A DNA stretch of 64,000 nucleotides from Diphasiastrum complanatum (taxonomy: Eukaryota > Streptophyta > Lycopodiopsida > Lycopodiales > Lycopodiaceae): assembly GCA_029204225.1 (NCBI GenBank), contig CM055092.1, positions 99,636,651 through 99,700,650 of the forward strand. Reading direction: 5' to 3'. The translations under genes were made by a program, and so were the position numbers. Shown here piece by piece: positions 1-11,183 of the stretch. Within the stretch, counting starts at the first letter, position 1; each line of letters begins with the position of its first letter. The notes beneath the pieces were generated by a model that saw only the letters and a program-made list of their open reading frames with translations, was not told the DNA's origin and did no database searches.

Positions 1-330
1 TGAGCAAACATATGAGTACGCTGGCTTGTGTTACGTGTAAGGCAGCTGATCAATGAAGGAACTGTGAAAGTTGAGTCTTGCATAGAGACTTGGTATTTCG
101 AACGGACGCCTAAGGGATAGTTCGTGTTGAGATCGGACTAGTGCAAACTCTGGGTGCATGTTTCTGATTCAAAGAGAGCTACTTGAAGCTAAGCTCGATG
201 TACACTTCTTGTTTGACTGTGAGGCAACTAACCAGTGATGGAATTGTGAAAGTCAAGTTTTGCGCGACGGACATGGTGCTTCAAACAAACGCGAAGAGAT
301 AGTTCGGATGCGGATCAAACTGGTGCGACC
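1..330 (+). pseudogene. Decayed Copia RNase H C-terminal tail, partly duplicated
   Basis: Two diverged copies of one stretch lie in tandem, about 180 bp apart (roughly 40-210 and 220-390). The second reads VRQLTSDGIVKVKFC in frame, which resembles the tail of Copia RNase H, where a 'VxDGxIxLxYC' stretch precedes the end of the polyprotein. The first copy is broken by stops. The position fits, because a purine tract and LTR start follow at 969-981, as expected for a plus-strand Copia element. Upstream polyprotein lies outside the window. The family call rests on this short motif and on position only. Confidence 0.35.
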
Positions 331-980
331 CTTTGGCTTTCCATGAGGTCAATGGTTACATTTGGGCTGATTCAAAGAGCTACTTCAAGCTAAGTGAGAG
401 GTGCATTGCGGAGTACTCAATCTTTGCCTACCTTAAAGAGCCAAGATGGAAAAGTATCAAGATCAGGCTGGGACAAAGAGAGAAATCAAGGTGCAGAAGC
501 AACAAGGCACGGAGTGGACCAATAAGTGGGCAATCAAACGATAAATCCTTCGGCTCAGGGAGCCTTGATACCTGTGCGGAACCCGAACAAATCTGGAGCT
601 CAGGGAGCTCAACACAAAGTGCATCAAGGACAAATAGGAGCTCAAGGAAGTTCCAAAGTCGAAAGTCAGAAGCGACAGGGGCGAACATTTCAAAGAAAGG
701 CCTCTGTCACCAGTTAATAAGGCTCTCGGGTTTTACGAAAGCGATATCAAATCTACGCTTTTCCCAGACAAAGATATTTGTTTCAAGTTATGTAATTTTT
801 TTCAGTACAAAGAGCTGAGCCTCCGACTTGTGGTGTGCCAGTTTCAATGTTAATAAAAAGTGGCCAGTAAATTGAGTACTGTGCCAAGTAGCATAAATAT
901 ATAGTCATTTTAATTGGGAGACACCTTTACTTTAATCTGACATCTGATGAGGACATCAGATTTTATAAAGGTGGGGTGGA
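331..980 (+). other. 3' untranslated part of a Copia element, ending in a polypurine tract
   Basis: No convincing gene. A Gln/Gly-rich frame (AQGA and GAQG repeats, about 526-717) is open but resembles nothing I can name. The last bases before the LTR form a purine tract, AGGTGGGGTGGA (969-980), typical of the plus-strand primer of plant Copia elements. An inverted repeat (gatgaggacatc) lies just upstream at about 947-958. Confidence 0.35.
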
Positions 981-1600
981 TGTTGTAAAGCTACCTTTAC
1001 AAGCTTTACTTCCGGCGCCATTGGCGCCAGCTATGTCCCCGGCGCCAGCAGCGCCCCTGCTGCTCCCGGCGCCAACGGCGCCGGCGCCGCTCCCCGGCGC
1101 CACTGTGACCAGAATCCAGCCGGCGCCAAGTTCCTATGGCTGAAAATCTTTGATCGGTTCTAGCGGAGTCCAGAGAGCTCAGATCGATGTGCAATCACCT
1201 CACACGATCTAGGCATGATTAAAGGAAGCCTGGGATCAATAAAATCTAGAGAGAGAAAATGACTTTCTAGAAAGAGAAAATCCTAGAGAGAGAAAAACGT
1301 GCTTTTACCAGCTTAGGTAGAGTGCTTGTTATGAGGGGAGGTGCCGAATCACACCAATACTATAGGAGAGTGTGGGGTTGCGACTCAGGACGAGCTCCAA
1401 CCAAGTCTCAGCCTCCCTTGCTGGAATGTTGTCATGGCTCTCGCCTTGGCATGCTAGCGCCCCGGAGACTAGGGTCGGTCACACACTTGAAATGTAACCT
1501 TCTCAAATTTATCAATAAAGTGGGATTTTCCTCAAACTGACTCTGATTACCTTCTGGGTTTCAGTGTTCGGTAAAAGCGCCAGTTGTAAGGCCGCTTTCA
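981..1600 (+). mobile_element. Probable Copia 3' LTR (right end uncertain)
   Basis: The LTR starts TGTTGTAAAG directly after a polypurine tract, with a short inverted repeat at its start (TGTAAAG ... CTTTACA). An AATAAA-like signal (atcaataaag) lies near 1510. I cannot fix the end: CA dinucleotides that could close the LTR lie between about 1550 and 1602, and no second LTR is in the window for comparison. This could be the 3' LTR of the element whose tail is upstream. Confidence 0.45.
1014..1127. repeat. Cluster of eight GGCGCC palindromes
   Basis: The hexamer GGCGCC occurs at 1014, 1023, 1041, 1068, 1077, 1083, 1096 and 1122, usually as CCGGCGCCA, in an otherwise AT-rich window. The cluster lies in the first part of the putative LTR and forms a small GC island. 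Confidence 0.85.
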
Positions 1601-1641
1601 AAATTTTTAACTTGGCACATAGCTGAGGGTCGTATCCCGGG

Positions 1642-1712
1642 ACGCCAGCGGTATGCCGTCGGGACCATTCGGTCCGTGGCGCCAGCGGTATGCTGTCGGG
1701 ACCATTTGGTCC
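1642..1712 (+). repeat. 37-bp tandem duplication
   Basis: Two copies of a unit beginning gccagcggtatgc at 1644 and 1681 differ at only a few positions, including cggtcc versus tggtcc at the end. GC-rich and noncoding. Confidence 0.8.
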
Positions 1713-1899
1713 AGGAACTGGTTGTTTCCATATCTGTCGCGGCTTGTGGTTCTGAGTGTTCCTTGCATGAACGTGAATGGGTTAAGCTCTTGGGGAACGG
1801 GCTCTAACCTGTCGGCTGAGTTGGATGGCTTGCTTGGGTGGATGTTACCTGTTTATGGCTGTCCAGTCTGGCGTGGCGCCAGGTTGGCTTCCAGCGCTC

Positions 1900-2145
1900 G
1901 TGACGAAGCTTTCAGTTGGTTAAGTCTGATGTAAGTCAGACCGCTTGCTTGGAATGGATGTTACTCGTTTGTAATGAAGCTTCGAGTTGGTTAAGTTTGA
2001 TGTATGTCGGGCGGCTTGCTTGGAGGGAAGTCACCCACGTCGGGACTCCCGATCTGGCATGGCTCCAGGTTGGGATCTCAATGTTGGTTTTCGGAACTTC
2101 AAGTTGGTTAAGTCTGATCGTTGTTGGCGAGTTGGCTGCTTGTAT
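1900..2145 (+). repeat. Diverged tandem repeats of about 70-120 bp
   Basis: Three diverged copies of a block containing agttggttaagtctgatg, then (except in the last) a variant of cgcttgcttgga, begin near 1904, 1976 and 2094. Open frames through this block on both strands follow the repeat periodicity and do not look like genes. Confidence 0.6.
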
Positions 2146-2329
2146 GTCAAGTGGGTTTGGATGGCAAGAGTTGAAGGCTGGGAAGCTAAGTCGTGGTTCC
2201 CGGCTCCCTTTGGGATGCCTGCGCATACACATATAGACAATGTCTTCCATATTGGATGAAAAAATCATCAAATTTTTAGAGATGCGTCTTGAAGATTACT
2301 TTATTGATGGTTTGTGATTGTTGGAATTG

Positions 2330-2640
2330 CGAATATTGAGAAACTGAGAAAATGAGATTGAGAAACTGAATAACTCAGATTCTGAGAAATTGAGATTCTA
2401 GAAAACTGAAATTGAGAAACTGAACATCTGAGATTATGAGAAACTGAGATTCTAGAAAACTGAAATTGAGAAACTGAACATCTGAGATTATGAGAAACTG
2501 AGATTCTGATAAACTGAGATTCTGAGATTTTCATCGTGAATGTTGTGAATAGTGATTGTAAATATTGTTAATATTGATCATGAACATTGTGAATACAAAT
2601 CGTGAATACTGATGTGAAATTGTGAATATTGAGAAACGTA
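2330..2640 (+). repeat. Degenerate gagaaactga repeats with an exact 54-bp period
   Basis: A purine-rich region made of gagaaactga and gagattctga units. A higher-order copy beginning gagattctagaaaactg repeats exactly at 2392 and 2446 (period 54 bp). It then passes into ttgtgaata/attgtgaat units to about 2640. The minus-strand open frame across it (ISVSHNLR repeats) is a by-product of the repeat. Confidence 0.8.
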
Positions 2641-3490
2641 TATTGTGAGATACGTGTATAAATTGGTCCTACTAGATCAAAGCAAATACCAAATTAGACA
2701 AGGTTATTATTATAGTCAATTCAATTGTTAAGTTTTTCTTATTTTCTTCTTAGCTTGAAAAGCATACTATTTTATCTTTTAAATGACCAGCAATATTTGC
2801 ACAAATGGTTATGGACCAAGAGACTATATAGAGCTAGAGATTTTTTCTATTTATCAAATCAACCATGACATTTTCAATGTCTTTTCATTTTTTTTGAATC
2901 ATCGTGTTACCGCAAGCAAGGGCTAAGCAATATTTTTTGCTAAGTTTAAGAGAAAATGACTGTAATGCTTCGATTTGGAAAGAACACTGCAAAAACGATC
3001 CAATTGTTTAAAATCCATTTTGAGCAAATCACATCAGTAGTATATTATTGTGATAGTGATTCAACAACAACAATTCAAGGAATTGTGATTGATAAAAATG
3101 CAGCAAAATAATCTCATTTGATCCTAGAAATGATGGAGAAAGCACCTACTTAAGATCCAAACAGGATCTAGAAGCTAGATTAATAATCAATGCATTGATT
3201 CCTAGCTTATCTTGGTTTGAACTCCATGAATTAGCTCCAAAACTCATTAATACAAATTAAGAATGTTAAAATTTGATTATTTAAAATAAAGATTGCGCTC
3301 GTTAATCTTGGTTATTTGTGCTAAAATTTTATTAACTGGAAATTACAAATCTTATCGATTTTTTCTAACATGAAAATGTCTAAAAAAGCTTACGTCAAAC
3401 TAATATCCAAAATTTGAAAGTAGAGAATAATTGCACAAAATAATTTCTAACACCAATATCTAAAATGCCTTATCCAAAACCTAAAATTTT
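2641..3490. other. AT-rich stretch with no gene seen
   Basis: Both strands have short frames broken by stops. I see no domain, LTR boundary or RNA gene. Confidence 0.5.
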
Positions 3491-3492
3491 AG

Positions 3493-3607
3493 AATTCATG
3501 CAAGTTATGACATGGCAATACCTTTGTGTACAATACCACATCGTTTTTGTTTATTCATGCTATTATGACATGGCAAGGCCTTCGTGGTATACACATCGTT
3601 CTTGTTT
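3493..3607 (+). repeat. Imperfect tandem duplication of about 58 bp
   Basis: attcatgc + nn + ttatgacatggcaa begins at about 3493 and again at about 3552, each followed by a related sequence ending in acacatcgtt or accacatcgtt, then ttgttt. Confidence 0.65.
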
Positions 3608-3689
3608 CGTAATAACGTGATGTGATGTCTTGTTTGTGGGCTGGTAGCTATTGGGAAGCACAAAGAGGAGTTAAGGTTTTTGAGTGGCA

Positions 3690-5160
3690 AAGATGGCACC
3701 AAGAACTCCAAAAGCAGTTGTGAAAGTGGATCCTCAGAAAAGGCCTTAGGAGCAAGAGAAGCCTTTGCACAACAGATGGCACCCAGACATTCCCCCTGCC
3801 GCAGAGGTGCAGGAAGGAGAATTATTTGGAGTGGAGACTGTGGATCGGACTGGTGGGCAGATTCATGACAATGACTCTGCTGAAGATGTCAATTAATATT
3901 GACCTCTCAACGGTGATCATCTGGGTGGGAAAGGCAACCGCGATGGCAGTTAACACAGCCAGGCTGTGGGCAGTGCTGTGGCCATGTGGGCAACCCCACG
4001 TTTTCCAGCTGCGCAGCCTGGCTGAGCATGTGGCCAGCGTCAGAGAGAGATGCCCTCGTACTACTGCAAAGAACCCATTTCTCGTTTATTTGGGAAATCA
4101 GCATTTTTTTCCTTATCTGTTAGAAATGTAGAAGCTTCTAATTACAATCCATTTCTTGTGACGGATGACGAAGGTGGAGGCCATGAGAGTCATGCTGGGG
4201 ATGATCGACAAGTAGATACAAAGTGATTTGCGTATAGCAAATATACGCAAATCACTTCATATGCAGAGCAAATAAGCAAGGTTGATGAGAAGGTGGAATG
4301 CTTGCAAGAGAATTTCTCCATGTTGCAGAAGGCAGCAAAGGGAGGAAATGAAAATCTTCATAAAATCTCCACGTATCAACAGTAAAGGTGGAGGATCTAA
4401 GTCGAAAGCTAGCCATAATATCCATGGAAATAGATTCACAGCAAAAGAACTGCCCTACCACAGAATCTAAATTTTGGCTTGAAAGTAGACAAAAGATAGA
4501 GGAAGAATGAGATTAGCGAGCTAATTTTCTATTTAAGGAAGAAATAATGCTAAAGAGTGACTTGAACGAGATTGCATTATTTTCCTTGGAAAAGGTGGAA
4601 TCCCTTGTACTATGTAGATCCAAGTTATGTGGGACAACGATACACCGGCTAAGATCCAGGGAAAAAGCAAAGGCTTGGGGCCAATTATGCTTCATTCTAA
4701 TGCAAATTGTGACTTGCAAAAGTTATCAGGAAAAGCTTCTTGGAATACAAGAAACTAACAAAGTTTTGGAGGTGCCTTAGCAGCAAAGCAGAAAGAAAAT
4801 TTGCTACTCAATTATGATGTATTACCTCAGAACATGAGGACTGAGAATCTGAAGCATAGTCAAAGTATGAGCAGATTGAGAGGCTGCAAGGTTTGAGTGA
4901 GCATATAAGTCTAGAAAGATCTACTCATACCTTGTGGAAGGGATGATGGAGTTGCTTCAACTAATTCGAAGTGAGGAACACCTGCTTTCAATCTCTTGTT
5001 CCATGCAGCAAACTGCAGCAGAAGTATGAGAGGGAATTTTCAAATCTGTCTTCTTCACCAGATACACACAGCTCCAGTGAAGAGAGGGCGGTGGGCGCAG
5101 CAGAAGGAAGAAGAGCGGTGCAGCAGCCGTGACAGAGAAGCGCAACAGCAGAAAGCTGAC
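3690..5160 (+). pseudogene. Decayed protein-coding remnant with coiled-coil-like stretches
   Basis: Long pieces of one coding sense can be followed by changing frame. A frame from ATG at about 3692 is soon stopped (MAPRTPKAVVKVDPQKRP then stop). At about 4260-4390 a frame reads AEQISKVDEKVECLQENFSM with heptad-like spacing. At 4547-4780 a 77-codon frame continues with LNEIALFSLEKVESL. At 4790-4960 short Lys/Glu/Leu-rich pieces follow. In-frame stops and frameshifts are frequent, so this is a dead gene or transposon gag-like remnant. No conserved domain was recognised. It abuts the PPR pseudogene downstream, but the two need not be related. Confidence 0.35.
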
Positions 5161-5166
5161 AAATAA

Positions 5167-6310
5167 GCTATTAAATTGTTCGATCAGATGCTGATAGAAG
5201 GTATCCAGCCGGATGAAAGAACCCTCACCATCGTTCTAAATGCTTGCTCTAACCCTTCAGTCCTTGCCAAAGGGAAACAGATCCATGCCCTAATTGCTGA
5301 TTTCCGACTGGAGTCGCATGTTATTTTGGGAACTGCTCTTGTGAAAATGTATTCAATATGTGGTAGTGTGCATGCGGCAAAAGATGTATTCGACAGGCTC
5401 CCTGTTCGGGATTTAATCTGATGGATAGCATGATTGCAGCGTATGTTTGGAAGATGGAAAAGCAATCCATGGCCAGATTGTTGAACTGAACACAGTAACC
5501 TTTGTTAACCTACTTAACGCAATATTTAGCAACTTACCTTTCTTGGACTTGGGTAAAATCCTTCATACTTATGTTATTGAAAGTGGATTGCAGGTGGATG
5601 TTGTTTAGGAAATGCCCTTGCCAACATGTCTGTAAAATGCGGAAATCTGGAGGATGCATGGAAAGTTTTCGAGACAATGCCAGTGCAAGATGTTATGCAA
5701 TGGAATACGATGGTGGGAGCTTATGCACAATGTGGTTGCAGAAAAACGGCTTTAAAAACTTTTTAAGTTGATGCAATGAGAGGGTGTTCAACCGAATAAG
5801 ATAACAACTCTAACATCCTACATGCAGTGGACAGCCCAGCAGCCCTAGCAGATGGGAAGTTTATTCATGCTTGTATAAAAGAGGCTGGATATGAGATGGA
5901 TGTTTCTGTTGGAAATGCTCTACTTAATATGTACAGCTGTTGTAGAAGCTTGGAGGGGGGACATTTTCAACCGAATGCAAGAGAAAGATTTAGTTACTCT
6001 GAATGCTATGATTGGAGCCTTTGTTCAGCAGGGATTGGGAGCAGAAGGCCCTCAACTCTTCAAACAAATGCAATTCAAAAATTTGAAGCCTGATGAAATC
6101 ACAATAGTGAACGTGCTACATGCCTGTTTCAGCCTAGCAGAAGGCAAGTTGGTTCATGCTTACATAGTTGAATGTGGCTTTGAAGGCAATGTTATTGTAG
6201 GAAATGCTCTCTGAACATGTATGGAAAGTGTGGAAGCTTAAGAGATGCATGTGAGCAATTTGAGAAGATGATTCACCGTGATATAGTAACATGGAATGCC
6301 ATCATCGAAG
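5167..6310 (+). pseudogene. PLS-class pentatricopeptide repeat (PPR) protein pseudogene
   Basis: PPR proteins are helical-repeat RNA-binding proteins that act on organellar transcripts. Repeat motifs are clear: FDQMLIEGIQPDERT, LAKGKQIHALI, LGTALVKMYSICGSVHAAKDVFDRLPVRD (first part), then HTYVIESGLQVDV, FETMPVQDV, WNTMVGAYAQCG, LLNMYSCC, ALVQQG-like FVQQGLGAE, FKNLKPDEITIVNVLHACF, LVHAYIVECGF and NMYGKCGSLRDACEQFEKM. The order and the K-x-H-A and MY-K-CGS signatures are those of plant PLS repeats. At least eight repeats are recognisable, but the frame changes several times and stops interrupt it (for example just after 5418, near 5768, and between 6214 and 6240). No E or DYW domain is seen, so the 3' end is also missing. 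Family assignment is firm; function is lost. Confidence 0.85.
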
Positions 6311-6790
6311 TGTCAGCACACACTCTCTAGGTCCTGTGCACCCATCCCCATGCATTCCAAAAAGTAGCACTATTATGGGTAATCATGCCTCTTACAAAAC
6401 ACGTGCTAGCATAAAACGAGTTAGTGGATACCACATGATATTGCCCCTCTTGATCTCGATTGCCCTTATCCTGTGAACCTCGGCCCACTCTGCTTCCGAA
6501 AAATTTCTCTTGAACTATTCACTAGAGCACTCACACAGCCTACGCACGTTGTATAACTAGTCTCCTAGCTCGGTCTTAATGACGCCGATCTCGTTGAGCC
6601 TAAGTCAGTAACAGCACATAACAACACTTAGAAGATAGAGCTGCAATATGATGTGAGTCCACGAAGGCAAGATTGTCAAAAAAATTGGCAGATTTTTGTC
6701 AAACGTACATGTTGATACGATTCATGGACGATAAAAGCATCATACTGGTCTCGGCATCTGGCTCAATAGAACTTGCACGAACCACAACGT
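6311..6790. other. No gene seen
   Basis: Sequence after the PPR breakpoint. Frames are short on both strands, and I see no repeat or element boundary. Confidence 0.4.
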
Positions 6791-6795
6791 GCTTG

Positions 6796-7524
6796 CTAAT
6801 ATCCCCAACGTAGTCTTCCTGAATGGCCACCATCCAAGCATACAAACATACAAAACATATGACCCTGCAGATCAGACCAATGGAGATTTTCGGACACTAC
6901 CTCATCGAAATCCTTACTCATCTTCTCCCGTATGGCGTCCCACTGGGTCTTCGCATGGTCTTTGACCAACACACTGGACCGGTAGAGGTGGTCGTAGATA
7001 GAACAAAGTCCCCCTTCTCCACTATATAATCGTCCCGCTTTCAGTTTCAGTCTTTGCTTCCCCACTGTACGAATTGCCTTGTGAATTTCATCATTTCATC
7101 ATGGGAGGAGGGGAATCTCGCACCAACCTAAAGCGTGCGAGTGTAACGGAAAGCATGTCAAGATGAAATGATATGGGGAATGTGCCAATCTCATCCCCAG
7201 TTTTCCTACCACCCTTGGTTTTGTCTTCGCCACCATCATGTATTGCAAGCTCATTTTCCTCAATGTGTTGGCTTGCCTTTGGCTCCAAATCATCTGCTGG
7301 AACGCCTTATGTAGGTAACTCGTCTGCAGTCTTTGTTTGCAAAAAAATAGTAGATTAGCAACAAGAAAAAAACAAAAATTATGGTTGAACTTAATCTTAC
7401 ATAACATAAAAAGGAGAGAATTTACCTCTTCTGCAAGAGTCTTCTCCATGGTCTCGGCTTCGGCTGCCTTCATGTTCTTCCTAAAAACTACTTTGTTTCC
7501 ACTCTTCTTCCGCCCTCTTACCAT
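6796..7524 (-). CDS. Unrecognised minus-strand reading frames, possibly a broken two- or three-exon gene
   Basis: Reading leftward, a possible first exon starts MVRGRKKSGNKVVFRKN (7524) and reaches ..ETMEKTLAEE, where a good donor (AG|GTAAAT) occurs near 7427. A pyrimidine-rich acceptor (gactgcag) lies near 7320. After it a frame gives EPKASQHIEENELAIHDGGE and DKTKGGRKTGDEIGTFP. Farther left another frame reads AKTQWDAIREKMSKDFDEV and ENLHWSDLQGH. The basic start and charged, soluble middle suggest a nuclear or transposon-encoded protein, but I recognise no family. The exons cannot all be joined without a frame change, so it is probably decayed. Confidence 0.25.
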
Positions 7525-7699
7525 GGCTGCAATGTATTTAGAATCCTGGAAAGTATTTCTTAAGAACGACTAAACACAATGTCATTTGTTTTGATTCGTG
7601 CTAATACGATCCACATCAGTTATAAACAATAGTGTCACAAAAAACATAAGCATTACCATACAACTTTTAACAAAACCTTATTCGTGGAATTTGTTATAA

Positions 7700-9000
7700 A
7701 TATCCCTTGCACAATCTATTCAAATGCCAATAAATCTAATCAATTTTTCACCTTCATAGCCCAAACCAAGCACTCTATGTGGTATGGTCGCCGGCGACCA
7801 AACCGTACAGATGAATTTCAACAAGAGCAACTAAGCGAAGATGACCATCAAACTAAGCGAAAGCTCGGACAAATAATGTGCGGCCTTAAGGGTTAGCGTT
7901 TACAAAGACAGCTCGTACGGTATGGTCACCCCGGCGACCAAACCTTTTGTGGTTCCAATACACTGCACCATCGCTCAAATATTCAGCTGTATGGTATTCC
8001 AAGTTTAATAGTAGCTCATGAAAAATTTCGTGGATCGCTATCCATATAGCCTAAGTAATGATTGAATACAAACAAAAGACAATATCAAATGCATGTCTAT
8101 TCCTGCATAGAACCAGCACTGGCCTAGTTGTGGGTAAATCATTGTTAGGGCATAAAAAAAAAGTAGGTCAATTGTTATTCCAACAACCAGCAGAGCTTGG
8201 ACTTTGACATAGCATAACTACATCCCTTTACGAAGCCAAAAAAATGTGTGAAAGAGGGCCGGGGTATTCCAAGTTTAATAGTAGCTTGTGAAAAACTCAG
8301 TTGATCGTTATTCCTTTACGAAGCAAAACGAAGCGGAAAAGACTTATATTGACCCTAAATCATACCTTCCAGAAAATAGTACTATTTTGTAGGAGGTCAT
8401 TGGAAACCTCTTGTACGGTATGGTCGTCGACGACCATAACATATAGGGGGTTCGAATCATCATCAATAACTAAACAGAATCATCATCTTCTACGAACTTT
8501 ATCATGCATAATTTCTAATGATAATCAATTCGAGGATATTATGCCCAAACTCGAGATTGATGAGAGCCTGCAAGACAATTGTTTGCAAGCTAGGATGAAC
8601 AAAACACACTGTACAATGGCTTCAGAACATCAGATCATATGTACTTCAGCTCATCTCATCTCACTTCTACTTCAGCTCATCTCATCAAAATATGTACAAT
8701 ATCAGAGATCACGAACCAGTTTCTGAGGCGAGCTACTTTTACTCCTATTCAGTTGAGACCCCCGCAATGCCACTCAAGAGATCATCTATATGGTATGGTC
8801 GCCAGCAACCATACCATACAGATGTTAGAATAAATATATCTATGTGTAGTATAAATGTGAACGCGCCTATAAGATACCGAGCTAATGTGTGGGTCCCCAA
8901 ACGGTGTGACTCTTCACATCACACATCCATTCGCAACCATGTAGAGGTTCTACCTCATTTGTTACAGATCAATAATACAGTATGTAGTTAGAGAACATGT
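7700..9000. repeat. Noncoding field with four dispersed TGGTCGYCGRCGACCA-type palindromes
   Basis: Perfect or near-perfect palindromes occur at 7785-7800 (TGGTCGCCGGCGACCA), 7923-7940 (tggtcaccccggcgacca), 8421-8436 (TGGTCGTCGACGACCA) and 8789-8818 (arms TATGGTATGGT / ACCATACCATA). Each is preceded by a variant of gtacggta or atatggta. A second repeat, ggtattccaagtttaatagtagc, occurs at about 7993 and 8264. The motif tacttcagctcatctcatc is repeated near 8641-8690. No convincing gene is present. Confidence 0.75.
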
Positions 9001-9084
9001 GTGCACTCTCTCAATTCTCTCTGCGATGCTTTCTCTCTGATCTCTTTTCATGTTGATCCGCTGCTGCATATTCTGTAATAACAG

Positions 9085-9853
9085 ATGGATTTCAACAAAC
9101 ACAAAACAGAACAACATACAGAGGAATGCAAAACAAACACAACCCAAAACTTTACCTTCGTTCGTTTTCTGAGGAGAGCTACTTTGTCAACAACAATCAA
9201 TGAAATGCCAAAGGAATATAATGGAAACCAGATGTTCGAATTTCCACCCACACAAATATCAGCAATGTAAGGAATGTAGAGGGCCATTGACTGCCATAAC
9301 TGTATTCCTTATGCAACCTCTACCATGCAAAGATTTCTTGGTGTGGTGCGACTATCTTCATGTGGTGGTGCGTTTGAATGTCCAAATTCTAATTGTGGTT
9401 ATTACATGTCTTTTGGTAAGAGGAACACTACACAGTTCCACGACACACTAAATGCTAGATGTCCAATTGGACTTGTTCCAAAGGGAGTCGGCAGCATGCG
9501 ATGTCATCATTGCAACCATCCACCATTTTGCATCATACATTGTAAAGCCAAGATATGTTATTGCATCCCTAGGGACACTAGCGATATGAGAATGGTCATT
9601 CACAATGGCTATCATGATCATGACTTTGGTGTTGCAAAATCCCACATCGGCATGGAGAAATATGGAGTCTTTGGTGACGAGGAAGACATCTGAAAATGTT
9701 TCTCGCCACCTGAAGGTGATATTGAAAGAAATAGCGACGACGCTTATCTGTGATTATCTGTTGTCTTCATCATCAACAAATACGAACATTGATTCCACTA
9801 AGCTAGATGAATTGCTAGCAACCATGGAACCTATTATGGCCCTATTCGGTTAA
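9085..9853 (+). pseudogene. Zinc-cluster (WRKY-GCM1/FLYWCH-like) transposase-type fragment
   Basis: One frame runs from about 9085 through two stops (9268, 9277) and on to 9693; a second frame (9605-9853) continues it after a frameshift. The core has closely spaced metal-ligand candidates: DCHNC, CGGAFECPNSNCGYYM, CHHCNHPPFC, IHCKAKICYC and a final HNGYHDHDFG (H-x-H). This Cys-rich arrangement ending in H-x-H resembles the WRKY-GCM1/FLYWCH zinc folds found in Mutator-like and related transposases, which bind DNA. The two early stops could lie in a short intron (acceptor at atgtag|AGGGCC). The tail (KEIATTLICDYL, LDELLATMEPIM) is cut by the LTR at about 9832. The fold call is inference from residue spacing. 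Confidence 0.35.
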
Positions 9854-9954
9854 GGACCTTGAATAGTCCTAATATGGTAGACCGACCCTCCAGTGTTCGA
9901 GATCATTGGTCACACCGTGATTTAATTCCATGTCAAGGCCAGTTTGTGACTAAT
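9832..9954 (+). repeat. 5' LTR of LARD copy A, left piece
   Basis: Aligns with 38371-38492 (aaggacc..gaatagtcctaatatgg, gatttaatt..catgtcaagg) up to gtgactaat, where the Copia insertion begins. The terminal TG has decayed to TA. Confidence 0.8.
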
Positions 9955-10603
9955 GTGAAAGATTTCAGATCCTTAAGATCCAATCTACTTGAATGATCTT
10001 TGGTTAGAAAGAGAAATACACTACCAATTTCACCAATGTAGAAAAATCAGCATCTACACACAATTTGAGATGCAAACACTAATAAAACTTGATCAAACTT
10101 GAATGAAATGATTATGTACTGTTGCTGTCCGTACAAAACCAGCAAGCTACTGTATTTCACACATGTGGATTCAAAAATAGCAAATATAGATCATTCTACA
10201 CATAGAATTGCAAGCAGTCACCAAGATAGTGCACCAATGGATAGTAGAACCCAAGAGAACCATGTATAAGCATGAAATGAGATAGAGAAGAGAGAAGATG
10301 ACTCTCTCCACGAGTTACATCCTTTTATAACAGGTCCAAACCCTATTTGGCCACTTGGCTTTCCCACCAAAATGCTAACCCTACCAATTTTGGGTCTAGA
10401 TTCAATGTACCCAACTTATTCAAATTGAATCTACTCAAACTCGCATTCTATCTTTCCCCCACTTTCAAAAAGTGTTTATTCAAATGAAATTTAGACTAAT
10501 GAACTTTGAAAAGTCAACCTCTAAGTCTAAAACAAGTTTTGGCCTCAATATGCCAAATATGGAAATATTGCAAAATGTGATGAAACTAGTTGAATCTTTC
10601 ACA
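9955..10603 (-). repeat. Copia 3' LTR, 649 bp
   Basis: TG...CA termini with perfect 11-bp inverted ends, a polypurine tract on the internal side at about 10604-10613, and host LARD LTR on the other side. Only one LTR of this element remains. Confidence 0.75.
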
Positions 10604-10757
10604 CTCCCTCTTCAACTAGTTTTAGCATAGACTTTGATAATACTCCAAGTGAAGTCCTATGCTTCATGAACAAGTCTTTTCCCAATGCTTTGGTGAAGAT
10701 ATCAGCTACACATTCCCTTGAAGACACATGTTGAAGCTCCACCTCCTTTGCAATGAC

Positions 10758-11183
10758 TCACTCCCTCACAAAATGATATTGTATCTCAATATGCTTGCTC
10801 CTAGCATGAAAGACAGGATTGGATGCCATTCTTTGGGCTGATTGATTGTCACAAAAGATGATTGGGCTCTCTGAAAAATCCAGCAAGTGAAGATCCTTGA
10901 TCATCCTCTTGATCCATACCATCTCCTTTGTGCAATGTGTAAGAGCTTTGTACTCGACCTCACTAGATGACAATGAGATAGTGGCATGTTTCTTTGACAT
11001 CCATGATATAGCTCCATCACCTATGAAAATACAATAAGAACTAATGGATTTCCTATCCATTACATCTCCAGCATAGTCCGAATCTGAAAATCCAAAAAGA
11101 TTAGGTGATGATCCCTCATACAATATGCCAAAATCTCGAGTTCCAATGATGTATCTCAAAACTCGCCTTCCTAGCTTCCAATG
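10758..11183 (-). pseudogene. Copia RNase H fragment
   Basis: The frame reads LGRRVLRYIIGTRDFGILY, then GFSDSDYAGD, SISSYCIFIGDGAISW, LSSSEVEYKAL, WIKRMIKDL, ICFDNQSA-type IIFCDNQSAQRMASNP, and ARSKHIEIQYHFVRE. These are the standard blocks of Copia RNase H, including the catalytic D (SDYAGD), E (SSEVEY) and D (CDNQSA). The piece is about 140 codons and open, but it lacks the reverse transcriptase that should precede it, so it cannot act alone. The final block after HFVRE is missing. Confidence 0.9.

Noticed and set aside
428-818. Overlapping frames of 60-160 codons on both strands
   Set aside because: No start context, no domain, and they overlap each other; the region fits the noncoding 3' end of an LTR element.
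1006-1194. Arg/Trp-rich minus-strand frame
   Set aside because: It is read through the GGCGCC cluster in an LTR; composition follows the repeat.
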